From Volvox africanus (lineage: Eukaryota; Chlorophyta; Chlorophyceae; Chlamydomonadales; Volvocaceae), in contig BSDZ01000021.1 of the NCBI GenBank assembly GCA_030268105.1, positions 1,364,001 to 1,428,000 of the forward strand: a stretch of 64,000 nt of DNA, read 5' to 3'. This document shows, piece after piece, positions 40,483 through 53,519 of this stretch. The notes under the pieces are model-generated. The model saw only the letters and a list, made by a program, of their open reading frames with translations, ran no database searches and had not been told where the DNA came from. Within the stretch, counting starts at the first letter, position 1; every line of letters begins with the position of its first letter. A program made the position numbers and the translations under genes.

Positions 40483-41253
40483 GTAGGAGAGCGCGCACAG
40501 CGTGGGCTGTGCTGTTACGATATAGTACTGGAAACGTACATAGTTCGTGCATATAGGTGACTATCGATCTGTATCGGCCGTAGGACCAGCCATCTGGGTC
40601 GCAAACGAGTCATTTGGAATGTGTAGTTTGGTTTAGGCCCCCCGACAGGAAGGACATGTGCTTCATATTACAGAGGTGCGCACCGGAGAGGTGTGCGGAG
40701 AGGAAGTTGGAGCTTGGCGGGAGCTGCCCATCAACGGCAACAATTGACCGTCTTCCCGGTACCCTGGGAACGGGTAGCCACTGAAAACTCCGCGGTCTTG
40801 CACCAAGAACCCCTGCACCCAGCCATGCTTAGCTGAAGCTCCACGCCAGAAAGGCGGAGCAAAGGAAGGGACCACCTGGAACAAACCGAGGCACGAAATT
40901 AAGGGGTATGGCGCTTGGAAGCGCTAAGCAACGCAGGGCATAGAGTCCCAAAAATAAACAAGGGAAGTATCTGATAGGAACTCTTACCGAAATCGAGCCG
41001 TTCCAGAGACAGAGCCGCCGGGCCGTTGGGCCTTCCAATGCCCAAAAGAACCGCGAGCGAGGCATCCGGCTCGCCCATAAGATTGTATTCTAGTCCTGCG
41101 CCTGCGAAGACCATAAATGATTGGCTGAATGGCAGTATTTGGTTTTTTTCGGCTCAAGCAGCGTGCGGGGAACGTGTACGTACTGTGGTCCGCACGATGG
41201 CCTTACCAGCGACTCTCTCCCACACATATACACAAATACACACACACGCACAT

Positions 41254-41541
41254 TATGCATGTTGCGCGGTCGTGAGTTTTCCGTAGATCGTCCGTGCATA
41301 GATTGGTGAATGGGCTGCTCAGGCGCGGCGATCCCTGCATGGTCCGTCCATCCTTGCTCTAGCACAGCTCCGTTAGATGGTGCAGAGGGTCCATCACGGG
41401 CGTGGCGTGCCCGATTCCATGGTGTGGGTGTTGGCCCGGCAATGCGGCAGCGCTCATCAGCGAAAAGCGGAAAACGAAGCCAACCAAGGCTGCATGCGAA
41501 GGAGCAAGCCCCCCACCTAACAGTGTCTTTCCTGCCACGTG
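41254..41541. repeat. 288-base near-identical block, copy 2
   Basis: Same limits (TATGCATG to GCCACGTG) and length as 21793-22080. The sequence before it (CACACACGCACAT) and after it (TATGTACAAG) does not match the other copy, so identity begins and ends abruptly. Confidence 0.75.
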
Positions 41542-42466
41542 TATGTACAAGCTTTGTCAGATGTGATGTATTTGCAAAGTCCGCTGTTCATGATACCTGG
41601 GAATAGTCTTGCATATTGTGACATGATATCCGTCGACCCGCAAGAATGACATTATAGGCCACAGAAGGACAACAACCGAAGATTTGATTTAAAAGTGTTA
41701 AACCACAAAGATTTGTCTCTATTTTCTGTCTCTAATATTTGTGCTTTGTGCATGGCGTAATGTGCACGTCCTCTGCTGTTTATCGAGGAAGTAACCGCTG
41801 GTGGTTCCTATGAACTACTAACCGACTGTTTCGTTTTCTCTATATCAGATGTCAGAGCTTCCGTCTCTAAAATGCAGGACGGCGTAAGCAATTCAAGTGC
41901 GCAATACAAAGCTTATTTATTAAACAATTGACCAGAAGCGTCAGATTATATGTTGCTGCGGAAAGATGCAAAAATGCTTTATGTTATACCCGCCGGCATC
42001 AATTGTCACCAACGCACAGCGGCCTCACGCCTGTTTTTACTCTTTCTGCGTGCGTATTCACCATGACAATGCACCATGTATGTGGCAAACGTACACAAAA
42101 CGCATCGCAACACCCGGAACCTGAGCCTAGCAGTAGTTGACTGACGACATTGAGTTGATGATATACACGACGCCCTGCACGCATGCAGCACACGCAGCCC
42201 TTCGTTCCTTATTTGTGGTCTGAAGCAAGATAGGTGTAGATTCTGAACCGAGCAAGGCTCTATCTAGGATTGATGATATCACCGCATCCGTAATGGCTGG
42301 CCATCAGGGATCACCACATATCACTTGTCACTTGAGTTTTTTCTGCATCGCCCTTGCAGCTACTGCGCCACGCCACGGGAAGCACATGTGCGTGGTCTTG
42401 TACAATCTGACTGCCGTTTTTTAAAAGGCTGGCGGTACAACCACACTTGTACACAACTATCTCAGA

Positions 42467-45400
42467 ATGGACACCCACCCTGAACAGGCCGACTCCATCG
42501 AGGCCGGAAATGATATTGCTCCCGCACTGGAAGCTCCGGAACCACGAGAACCGTCGTCGCAACCTTCGCAACCGCAGCAACAGGTGCAGCAGCCGCAGCA
42601 TGCGATGGCGATGCAGCAACAGCAGCCCGTCCTACCTCCCCTGTCGGCGCATCACACCCATGCGCCCGAGAGCCCTTCCGTCGATCAAGGTGCCCTGCCG
42701 GCCAGTGCGCGGCCCCCTGGCAATATTCGGATGTCGTCGCCTGCCAATGGTTCGACACCGCTGGCACTTCGTCCTATCGCGAACTGGGGTGCGGCTCGCA
42801 ACCCAGATGCCACTCCGCAGACACCCCCCCAGGTGCAGCTGCCCAACTCATGGCTGGACTCGTCCGTGCATTCTTCGGCCTTCAGCGTAGTGCCATGTGG
42901 GGAATCTCGAGAGGTGCCTGTGTACCCACGTACTGGGCGTCATAACAACGGTAGATGTAGCGGCGATGGTATCAGTGGCAATGACGGTACTAACGATTGC
43001 GTAGGCAGGGGCGGTGGCGGGACCACCACAGGCGGCAATCAAGGACTGTGTCGCATTCTAAATCCTTCTCAGTCGGCGCTGGCGGCTGCATGTCCCATTC
43101 CGGAACAGACGCTGGAGAGCCCTACCGCTGCCGCCACCAGCCGTGGTGACGGGCTGCAAGGTGACGAGCTGCTGCCCACTGACGACGAAGCGGCCGTGCA
43201 GCCTCACGAATGTCAGCTGAAGCCTCAGCAGCGGCTTCCACCGCTGCCCAGAACTTCCTGCGTCGTATCTGCGCCTGAAGTGACAGCAGCACCGACGGCT
43301 GCACCGCAAGCGCAAGAAACGAATTCTCCAAACCAGTATTTACAGCAGGTGAGGTCATCGATACCGGCACCGTTGCAACTGCAGCAAAACCAGGTATCAC
43401 CGCGGCCGCAGCAACCGTCGCCGCCACCTCAGCAGCCATCACCGGCAGAGCCTCAGCAACACCGGCAGTCGGGGCCGCCATCTTCAGTGCAGGAGCAGGT
43501 CCCATCACCGTCGCAGCCGCAGCAGCGACCTTCAGACCGCACGATATCCGTTGATGGGGTATCGTTCGGTGCAGAGGACGCTGAGATGCAGCCGGCGAAG
43601 GATCCCGCTGGACAGAGCGGTGATGAAGGCGCCACCGGCAGTCTTGACGGGGGTGGCGCTGCAATCTCTAGCCCCGCTGCAGGCAAACAGCAAGACGCCG
43701 TACGAAACCTGGATGAGATCGTGGCGGCGCTGCCCCCTGGGCCGATTCATGTGACAGTCGCCGTGCGCGTCGGTGCTGGCGGCGGCCGGCGGCCAAGAGG
43801 GGGCGGCGCTCGTGTAGCTGAGGAGGACATGCGTTCGGGATACATGCGGGGTCACGCATGCGGGGTTTTCGACGTGCCGCGTTACCTTGCTGGCCGGGAC
43901 TGCATCCACAACGGCAACAGATGGATGTCCCGCTCGCATTTTGAAAAGGTGGGGTATGCAGCCAATGCGTCCGACAGCAGAGTGCAAATCAATAAGGAGG
44001 ATTTTGTTTCAAAATAACATTTCCTTCGCGGATCTTTTTGTTTTTCTTGTGAAGGTCAAAAGCACAACGGGATCGGACTATATGTATTGCATTGTTAGTT
44101 TCGTCTTGTCAACTGTCGTCGTCGCGTGCAGCTCATACAGCGTTACGTAATTTGCTCACACGAAAACCGAATCGATTACTCACGTACTACTGCGAAGGTT
44201 CTGCCGGAAGGACGGGATGCGTAGGTGAAAAATCATAAATGAAATAACGTATGATGATATAACAAGTCAGGTCATCATGACTTTGTGGATTGACATAATT
44301 TGTAGCAGCTAGCATGTATAGGGGAACGCCAGTCTCAACTAACGTTTTACCCCCCACGCACGGCCGCCGCCATCCACCATGTGCCACAAGTTACACCACA
44401 CGGTCTGGGCGAGGTCGTCCAGCATGCATCGATATTTTAAAGCAAATTCCTATATGTTTCCTTCCAGCATATACAATTTAAAACTCTCAAATTGTACAAC
44501 AATATATGCTTTACCTGTCGTCTGTTCAGGTTGAAATATTTCTTTATTATTTACGGTGCTACACCGTGGGCGACTTGCCCTGAAAGGATGAACGAGCACC
44601 GGGGGCTTGACCGGGCCGAACCATAGCGCAGGGGGGAACACACGGCTTTGTCTGTCTGTCTGTCTGTTCGTCCTTCCGTGCACTCCTCCTCTCGCTCAGC
44701 CAGCAAGCGCACACAGACCTCACGAGCCTCAAGCCTGGCTACTGGTGTTGTATCTCTGTTGTGTCGGCCAACAAAGGCCCGATCGGAAGGATGACCATTT
44801 AAGGTCCAGGATCGTTTGACACTGCCCGTAGATACCCCAGGATACTACAACTGGCTAAAGGAACAGAACCTCAGCCAACCACACCGGCACCCTGAAGGCA
44901 GGAGAGGACAAGCAAGAAGGCTCGCGATCAAGCCCTACCAACCAAAACTTAGGGAACACCTCCTCCTCCACCTACACTTCCACTCTATCCAAGCCCTGCA
45001 TCCCCGCCCCACCCAGCCAGGGACAGTCTATGGGAAGGGGTCACTAAACTTGGACCCTCCCAAACAGCCCAGCAGAAAAGCAAGACACCTCTAAAGACGC
45101 CGGGGGAATATCACACGCCCCCAAGGCGCGCGCCCCCCTGAAAAGCTCCACAGCTACTGTATTATCTAGTTGAGAGCCGCAAAAGCCTTTTGACATGCTG
45201 ATCTGATGCTTCTGCACCGTTATATCGTGGAAGTGTGTTACCGTATGTGTACGACTACTACACCCACACCCACTGAGACTCCTCCACATGCACCTGGCTG
45301 CAAGACACGCGCTGGAGAGTCCTCCCTCTCTTCTTCTTTATATTAATCATGCATATTGGCAAGGGATCATGGAATATTAAACATACACTTCCGTTTACTA

Positions 45401-48155
45401 GATCTATCCTTCCTGCCGTTCAAAGCTTCTTCTTCCTGCATGCATATCCTCATGCACGACCCACCACCGCATGTTAAGCAAGTTGCGTCTTAACTTCCAT
45501 AACGAATATTAATGTGTAGCATCAATGGTACTGATTGCCAGGACTAAGTTACAGTCCTGGGTGTTTACTGCCATCGGCGCCCGAGGACGTTTGCTTCAGG
45601 GCGGGGAGGATTGTAAGGGGGGAACTCACACCCTGGCATCATGTGGTATTACACCCTGTGTTATCGTACACTACATACTTGCGCGTTGATGAATGACCGC
45701 GCTGTTTATATGTCAGCAGGAGCGTTTAATGCCAGCTCTCTAGGCTAATGTATTCAAATTTAAAGAAGGATGCATGTTGTTTAGTAGTATGTAGAAAAGG
45801 AGATCAGCCATAGTAATAAGGCAACGCTGAAAGCCATAGAACTGTATAGAACGTATGGAAAAGACAATCAAGATCAAGATCGGAAAACAAACACTTTGCA
45901 AGAGAAACTCTGGAACAGAATTGTTAAGGACTCCAACTGTTATCAACGCAAGGAACCTCAGGCGCCGTACCGAAGGGCCCATGACGCGTTTCCAAACCCG
46001 AGTTTTGACACTCCATGAATCTTCCATCTCGCCTGTTTCGATTTCCCTTCGGCAGGTGGGCGGGAGCAAAATGGCCAAGTGGTACCGCTCCATCCGCGTA
46101 TTGCCTGACCTCGAGCCACTGGGAGAGTGGCTGGAACGCCATGCTATGCCAGTTACCAAGGGCCCGGCGCGCCGCAGCCGCAAGCGAGCGGCTGAAAGTG
46201 GCGACGAACAACAAACAGGGCAGGGCGCCGAACAGGAGGGCGCTTCTGGCAGCCCGGGGCCCGCCCCGGGTCTCGGAGGTGCACCCATGCTGATCGACCC
46301 AGTACCAGCGGCAGCCTCAGTCCCATCTTTCCCAGCAGTGCCGGCAGCCGCGGCGGCGTTACCACAGCTAACTTCAATGCCACAAGTAACCCAGCTGGCT
46401 CCCCTTCCACCACTGGCGCCGCTTCCGCAACAGGCAGCCGTCGCTGTGAACTCACGGTCAGCCGGACATACACCTGCAGTTGCGGCGATTGCACCACAGT
46501 CAGATGTGGAGCGACCGGTGGACGTGCCGCTGAATGTCCTAGCAGAACACCTGTTGCAGCAGCCCCGCCGCGGCGTGGACCGGAAATTCCTGCAGGCATT
46601 GCTGAACACGCTTCCACAGTCGCAGGAACAAGAGCTGCCTTCCCGAAACACTGTGGAGTCGGCTGCAGGCACTGCGAAAGAAGAGCATGACCACGAGCTG
46701 TATGGACCACCTGGAGCCTACGTTGATTACTCCGCCTACGGTGGTATACGGAACCAAGGGACGATGCGTACCGGGGCCGGGGCCAGTGCGGTCTCACGAG
46801 GCGCCGGGGCTCCAGGCACCGCCGAAGCGAAGTTACTGGCCGCGGCACAGGCTATGCTCGGGGCTGCGATGGCGGCAGCGCGACACCATCGTAGTGGAGA
46901 CTTGCCGCCAGGAGAGCTCCCTACGGACATGCCCCGGCTGCGCTGGCGTGCGCTGCACCGGTCTCAATCGTCCCGCGATCCAATGTCGTCGTCACCGACG
47001 CTGCACCTCGACCTACAGGATCTGCAAAATGCCCGGGATCTTGAGGACGGCCACGAGAACCCCAACCGTGGCAGTCGCCAGGCGCTTCGTCAGGAGCTTC
47101 AGCTCCAGCAGCAGCAACAACATCAGCTCCAGCAGCAGCTTCAGCAGCACTTGCAGCAGCAGCAAGAACTACAGCTGCTACGGCACATAATGGCACAGCA
47201 ACAGCTTGTGGTTGGCGAGGAGGACTACTACTATGCGGAAGAGGCTGAGAGACAAATCGAAGTGGAGGAGGGTGCGGGTCGCATGGGCGGCATGGGGTTA
47301 GAGGTGTCGAGGGGCCGCGCGGAGCCGCCGCCACCACCGGCGTCACTGCCGCCGCTCCTCCGTAGGACACTTTCGGGGGTGTCCATGCCACCAAACACAC
47401 GTATGCGACGGTTTGGATCCTCCGAGTCTGACGCAGTTGGCATGGCAGAGCCAGAAGTTCCCCCTGCGGCGTTTCTGGTCCCGAACCATGCCGTGGGTGC
47501 ATCATCACGCGGCTCTTCCGGTCCCGGCACACAACCCCGTTTAGAGCGGCCGCTGCCGCTGCAACCACTGTCGCTGCCCCCGGCACCGCCATCTCCATCT
47601 TCTCTGGAGAGCGCTGCGGCCTTGGCGCGCGGCCTGGCAGCTCTGCAGGGTTTGGACGTTGCTGCTGCCGCAGGACTCGGACCCACAGGACTCGGACATG
47701 AGCACTTGTCACGAACAGGACCGTCGGCGCCGCATGCGTATCCTGGTCGTGCGTACCCGGGGGCGCTGCGCAGTTATCGCCACGCAACGGAATCCGATCA
47801 GGCAGCGGGCTCTAAGCACAATCACAACCACAGCATCCCTAACCGCGACATGTACCAAGAAGAGAGCAGCCCGAGAGGAATGCTACTAGCACCCAGCGGT
47901 GAAGGCAGCCGAGGCGGATCAGCGAACGCTACTGCGGGTGCTCTGCTGATGCTTCAGCGGAGACAGAGCAGACAGCAGCGATGGATGGATGAAGCGGATG
48001 GGGAAGATGACGCAGCGATGGAGGAGGGGGATGCTGAAGAAGGTCAGGGATTGTGGCGCCAGATGGGCATCCGAGGTGAAGCATCACATGCGGCCGCTCA
48101 GGCCCGGTTCCTCGCGAGGCTCCAGGTTGAGCTGCAGTCTCACCCTTTACCGGAC

Positions 48156-48233
<78 letters not shown>

Positions 48234-48761
48234 AAGCAAAGACAAAGGCAGCCGCAGCAGCCGCAGCAGGGTCGTCTGCAAGCAAAGGGACAGCAGCCGT
48301 TTCCGCAACTAGATGTCCATGGACCCAGGGACGTGGAGGCTTACGCTGTACGCGAGCGTACAGCCCGGATGTGTGAACCGCCACCACCGCAGCGGCGGCG
48401 TCGAATGGGTGGCTACGCAGCTGAAGATCTGGAAGGAGTTGAGGGGGGAGAGGAAGCGGGAGAGGTGATGGAGTACTGGCTGGAGAACTTCAAAAGACGC
48501 CGTAGCGGGCATAGCATCGGAGACTTGCAGAGTGGAAATACGCCGTCGCTGCCGCTGCCACTGCCCCGAGCACAGCCACCGCCGCGGTCGTCGCAGACGT
48601 ATTACACACACCAACGAGCCACCGTGATGCCAGTGAGCCGAGATACAGCGGGGCAATGGCGGCCGCCCCGCCCATCGGCCGCGCCGTTCGAGCCACAAGG
48701 CCGCCGAGTGGACTGGCAGCTTCAGCGGACTCGGTCAGAAGAGGAGCCGCTTTCCGAGTAG
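42467..48761 (+). CDS. VARL locus C: RegA-like regulator with one VARL domain and long Gln-rich tail
   Basis: Exon 1, 42467-43948 (494 codons from ATG), and exon 2, 46056-48761 (901 codons plus stop), joined at phase 0 across a 2107-base intron, give about 1395 residues. Exon 1 starts MDTHPEQADSIEAGND, is Pro/Gln/Ser-rich and ends in GYMRGHACGVFDVPRYLAG ... SHFEK. Exon 2 opens GGSKMAKWYRSIRVLPD, EWLERHAMPVTKGP, RRSRKR. A long tail follows with stretches nearly identical to locus A (HDHELYGPPGAYVDYSAYGG; LHLDLQDLQNARDLEDGHEN), QLQQQLQQHLQQQ runs, a (CAGCAA)n-encoded poly-Gln at about 48158-48232 and acidic patches. Predicted role: nuclear DNA-binding regulator of the RegA family. The whole intron (43949-46055) shows only a short (TCTG)n at about 44649 and no gene. 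The frame is also open upstream of the ATG, so the start could be earlier. Confidence 0.75.
43729..46180 (+). other. VARL domain of locus C
   Basis: First half from PGPIHVTVAVRVGAG to SHFEK (43948), then the phase-0 intron. Second half begins at 46056 with VGGSKMAKWYRS and ends at the basic RRSRKR. Intron position is identical to that in loci A, B and D. Confidence 0.75.
48156..48234. repeat. (CAACAG)n coding repeat, poly-Gln
   Basis: About 13 hexamers (26 codons), all Gln, in locus C exon 2. Alternating CAA and CAG codons reduce slippage compared with pure CAG. Confidence 0.9.
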
Positions 48762-48936
48762 TGATTTCATCTTGATGAACATGATGACAACAACATCTTG
48801 GGTTAGCCCAAACCGCCATGTGGGGGGCATCAGGCAGGCATGTTTCAGCCACTCCAGGATCCAGGATCAATTGAGGAATGAAGTGCAGGCATAGTCGTGT
48901 TTTGCAGGTACGTAGTCGGCTTTAGGGTCTACTGAA

Positions 48937-48941
48937 TGTAA
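48937..48941 (+). terminator. TGTAA poly(A) signal of locus C
   Basis: TGTAA located 176 bases after the stop at 48761, a normal 3' UTR length for this group. Confidence 0.5.
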
Positions 48942-51900
48942 TGGTGGAGCGCAGCGGGTAATGTTTAGCTGAGAGCTATCAGTGTCCTAAACAGCGGCTA
49001 GACGGGCGGTCTTGCGCCTGGCATTCACGACATATCATGTATCGTGCTGTATTGGTCTCACGTCAGGTAGGAGAAAAGATTGGCGCTAGTCACACCGCCG
49101 CCAGTCACATTGCATGCATGCTCTGTTCTCCAAACATTCCTTTTGAACCCTCGCCTTCTTGGCTGCGCTGCCGAAGCCGGGGAAGCACCCGCTCGTAAGT
49201 TTCTTCGCTCTCGGACGCACGTTAACTCTGCTTACCGTATTGCGTCTTGTTTAGAAGGTTCGGTGTCCGGAAGAGTGTTTTATAATTCTGTGTATCTGCG
49301 CACTCGCGTTGCGCAATCCAAGAAAGTGCGCGAAACGTCCGCGCCCAACGGCCCTGCATTGCCGCGCTTTCCCTCCGTACCTTTTGCATGAGGCAGGCAT
49401 GAGTGTGTGTATGTGTTTGTGGCACTGCGGTTCACAATTAGAAAGGCAAAGTTACGCAAGCGAGCGTTGTTGATGGATTGAGGAACGCAACTTTATGCGT
49501 TCAGATGATGGACCACTGCGTTATTGCGGCCATCTCACCTTTTGGGAGATCATGCGCCAGCAGTACAAGTGTGTCGGTCGGTGCGGTTGGTGGTGCGCTG
49601 ATTTGCGGTGCATCATATCAGCTGATTGCGATCGACCCGCTGGGCTTGGGTTCAGTATGCATGTTATATTGCAGCTGCTGTACAACGATGCGCACGTAAG
49701 CTATACATGGCTCCGAAAGCATGATGTTGAAAGGGGGAAGGCTGAAGGACAAGGAGGGGCTGGCTGTATTCAAATGTCAGTGGTGGCTGCCATCATTACC
49801 TGATTTTTGCCTGCTGGGTATGACCGGCGCCTACGCTGCGCGCCACCACCACCAATTTTCAAGTTCTAATAATGTGGTCCCATATATGAAATGTCTGAGC
49901 GTCCGCTTTCGTGGATTTGTGCGCGAGCACATGCATCAGATGGGGAGGCCAAGGTGAAGGTGAACGTGAGAAGATTGAACCGGCTCGTTCTATTGTGATA
50001 GGCTGGGAGGTTGGGGGTGGTTTGTGGTCCCGGCTGGAGGGGCAGGACAGACAGAATCGAAGAAGTATTTGCGGCATGTTTTAAGAAGCCGCAGGACAGT
50101 CGTTTGTTTCCCGGGAACACGCATTCCTTGCGCCACGACATGCGTCCGAGCCCGCTCTTGGCGGGTGGTATTAGTAGTGATGACGCACACGTGGCGCCAT
50201 GCGCCACGTGGGGAATGTCTTTGGATGCCTGAATCAGCTAATCAGGAAGCGAGGACCTTAACTTGCCGTTGGAGTTAGTTTTTCAGTTCCCAAGAAGATA
50301 CAGAGACACACATCATGTTCTCCATGCTTGAGGGTGAGTAACTTATAGCGAGTTCTTGCATGGACGAGGTCCCGCGCGCAGTACCTGTCCCCGAGCTGCA
50401 AGATAGAGAAGGTCGTTTGGGGGTATGGTAGCCGGAGGTAAAACGGGGTTTAGCTTATTAGTGAATGTCAGGCATTTCCTTTGCGATCCTGCTCATCCAT
50501 TGGATGGCCTTTCGCGCGCCTTGTAGCCGCATGCTCTGTGTCTGGATCACCATTTTTGGTAAAATGATTTAATCCAAACCATCGGCGTTGGCGAGGGAAG
50601 GAGCACATATAGGAAAATTCCACTGATCCCATGTCCCCTCACCAGTGTGCGCGTGTGAAAGCAACGGCATGGCGGGCGACGTTGTGATGCACCTTTCCTC
50701 GCCATTTTTTGTACAGCATGAAGCGGGGTTTCCCTGATAAGGTCCTGATAAGGATAACGGCAGCTACACCGGATTGCACCAGTCGTACTACACGGAGTAC
50801 AATCCAGTGTGGGGGTTGGATTCAGGAATCCAACGATTTGATTCCTGAATTGCAGCGCCTTTTGAAAACAAATGCGGAGGACATGGCAGCCTCTGAAAGA
50901 TGCACCGACGGCAAATGGACCTGCTGACTAGTACGGCCTGGGTACAGCAAGTGCTGGTTGTTTAGCTAGGCCGTACCAGGCAGAGCAGGAATCAATCAAC
51001 GTTTCCCCAATTTATAGTGTGAATAAGGACCAACGAGAGCATAGCTTGTACGTCATACAAGAGCAAGTAAAATGAAACAACGTACATTGAACGAGTTATG
51101 TTACAGGACGAGACCGAGTTACCGAGCGTCGCAACACTCTCATGCGCGGTGATCAGCGCTCCACGCTTCGTAGTAGTTGCAAAGATGACAAAAACTAAAT
51201 TTCCCCGCATGAATTTGGTGGGCGTTTTCGATTACCTGGCGTAGTAGCGATGCGATTTTCATGTCGGAAATATTTTGCCACGGTTGCCCACGAAGTTACG
51301 AAGGTTCCTGACCTCCGAAGCTAGACTGCGCAGTGGCTTGATGGATATTATATTTTATAAAATTGATGATATTAAAAATATTTTATATTACAGAAAGGCT
51401 TTTATTTCTCCGGATCCGCGACCGGTTCGCGGTCGCATCGTCATTCCTCCTCATACAAACCCCGAAACCTGTTACAATTTTAAATCCAATAATTTTGCTT
51501 CTATTTTGTTTTTAAACCTTTTAATTTTGAAACACTTAGGCTCGCGACGAGGCGCGTCCGTACGATAGTTACTTCATCAAAGAGCATTATCTAAACGTAT
51601 TAAAGAAATAAATTATTTTAAATCTATTGTACTTTTGATTAAGCTAAATACTGCAGCAGAAACAGTGTAATCAAATATGCAAATTAAAGTATGTAATTTC
51701 ATTCTATTGGCTGAGGTTCAAGTCTCCATCTTCAGAGTTTTAGAATCCTCAATGCGTAAGGTGTAAATTGATATATTTGTTAAGATTATTCAGCTATGGC
51801 GCGCCCACCATCATGTTACCTTCAGTAAAGATATCCGCCGTACTTTCATCGTTGTTCACAGGACGCTTCAAACAGACGGTTTTAACAGTCGCCGAGGTTT

Positions 51901-53519
51901 TATATTTGAAGTTTATCGTAATTTGACTAGGGAATCAACCGGCGGGCCTCATGACAGCAATGACCGCAAGACTGCGTTTACTCCCTTAATGGGATTTCAT
52001 GTAGTTTTAAAAGTAGATTCTACATATTTATAAACGCGTTAGATTATTAAACGCTTTGTCCTGTCTTGCAGCACGTACGTCAACGACCAACAGTCGCGGC
52101 AACATCATAGGGTCTGAACGCAGATCTGATCGTTAAGTAGTTAAAAAACGTACATAAAACCATAAGCCAGATAAATTCAACTAATCGCCCATTTTGTCAC
52201 GGTGTCGGTGCTGGGCCGGACAGCGCAGCTCCTGCAAAGTTTATGTACATTGCCTGGTTTATTATAAAACAAAGTTCGCGTTGTTGAAAACTAATACTTA
52301 ACCTCCCGGGCGATTGCCGGCGCCCGGCCTGTGGTCGGAATTGGTCGAGGGCCTGGAAAGCCGCTGCGGCTGCCCCAAAGCCACACCTAGGACTTGCCGT
52401 CATACAAGTATCAAAGGTGAGAATATTTATTTGCTCCTCAGAAACGGCGCGTCCTGCCGGATAACACGCTTGCTGAGAGCTGGCCAACGCGCTGGGTTAT
52501 CACGTATCATGCCGCAAATGCCTGCAAGTTGAAATCAATTACGTGCATATCACATAACAACGATGGTTCTGGCTTAATGCTGTGGTGCCCGTTTTTAAGC
52601 GGTGTCTTGTACACTTTGTAACGCGGCGCGGCGCTGCAACCCTGACCAAACGCCGCTGTCGGCGCCAACCAAACGCCGCCCATGAGGGGGCCCTATGCCG
52701 TACGGAGACCTCACAACAGACAACTTAAACCAAATACGCCCGCATGTTATCCCAGCACTAAGCCTGGTTTCCTGCCTATTCCGTGCTGTCGTGCATTGCT
52801 GGCAGTACGCAAATCACTATTTAACCGAAACCCTTCTTCCGACCGCAACCCGAACCACACGGTCAAAAACTGTTCTACCGGCGCGCCGTGAATGTCCGCA
52901 GTCTCACAGGTTTTGGGTGACTTGTCCATGAGGGAACGGATTGGCCACTTCCTCGTTCGCTGTTGAGGAGAGTGGCCAGGGTCCGCGCCTGCCATTCTCC
53001 ATCTGTTTTCATCGTTGCTGCCCCTGGTGCTGCTGGCAAGAGGCATGACCTGGCGCCCCTCATCCCCCCGCTGACGGAACAATTGATTGGCGCCGCCTCC
53101 GCATGGAGGTGAGGGCTGCGTGGGGAATGACTGATCTTGGGCCCTGCCCCACGTTGAGACCACGGCATGCCTCCGAATCCGTCACGCATGGCGTCATGAT
53201 GAGCAGCAGCATTCTTTCCTACCATATCGTGTTTCCAACCTCGCCTCTCCAGCTTCGTTTAGAGCCTGTCGCTTAAGAAGATGAGTCAGCAGGCAGGCTG
53301 AGCATCAGGATCAACTCCCCACATACCGATCTATATAGCCAAAAACAAGCGAATGCTCTCCCTTCTCCCAAAGCACTGGGTAACGGACAGTCGTATCACA
53401 CACACTTAGTTGTTAGGTGCGGCTGCAGTCCAGGCCGGGTAATATTACGCTGGAGGTGCAGTCCAAGCTCATACTGCTTGGCGATTGAGGGCTTTACCCG
53501 CTCGTCACAACCGACAGTT
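48942..53519. other. Region between VARL loci C and D
   Basis: No recognisable gene. A candidate internal exon lies at 49504-49694, between an AG and a GTAAGC site. A short ATG frame followed by GTGAGT lies at about 50314-50335 and could be a leader exon of locus D. 51.3-52.1 kb is AT-rich, with a small GCGACCG/CGGTCGC hairpin at about 51418-51436. Volvocine regA-type genes have long, intron-containing leaders, so part of this may be the locus D leader. Confidence 0.4.
49504..49694 (+). CDS. Candidate orphan internal exon
   Basis: The open frame between CGTTCAG and GTAAGC reads, in part, GPLRYCGHLTFWEIMRQQ, CVGRCGWWCADLRCIISA and FSMHVILQLLYNDAH. It is Cys- and Trp-rich but unlike the surrounding low-complexity frames. 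It could be a leader or coding exon of locus D or of an unseen gene, or chance. Confidence 0.22.

Larger units (their letters stand above)
38470..43948 (+). repeat. Segmental duplication, copy 2 (5' flank and first exon of VARL locus C)
   Basis: Counterpart of 19640-23454. Order and orientation are kept, while identity ranges from nearly perfect (288-base block, parts of exon 1) to barely detectable (much of the 5' flank). Copy 2 is longer, chiefly through extra sequence at about 40490-41250 and 41550-42600. Confidence 0.75.

Noticed and set aside
45855..46055. Upstream extension of locus C exon 2 as a separate start
   Set aside because: The frame happens to be open before the acceptor, but the CGGCAG acceptor and the shared VARL intron position make 46056 the exon start.
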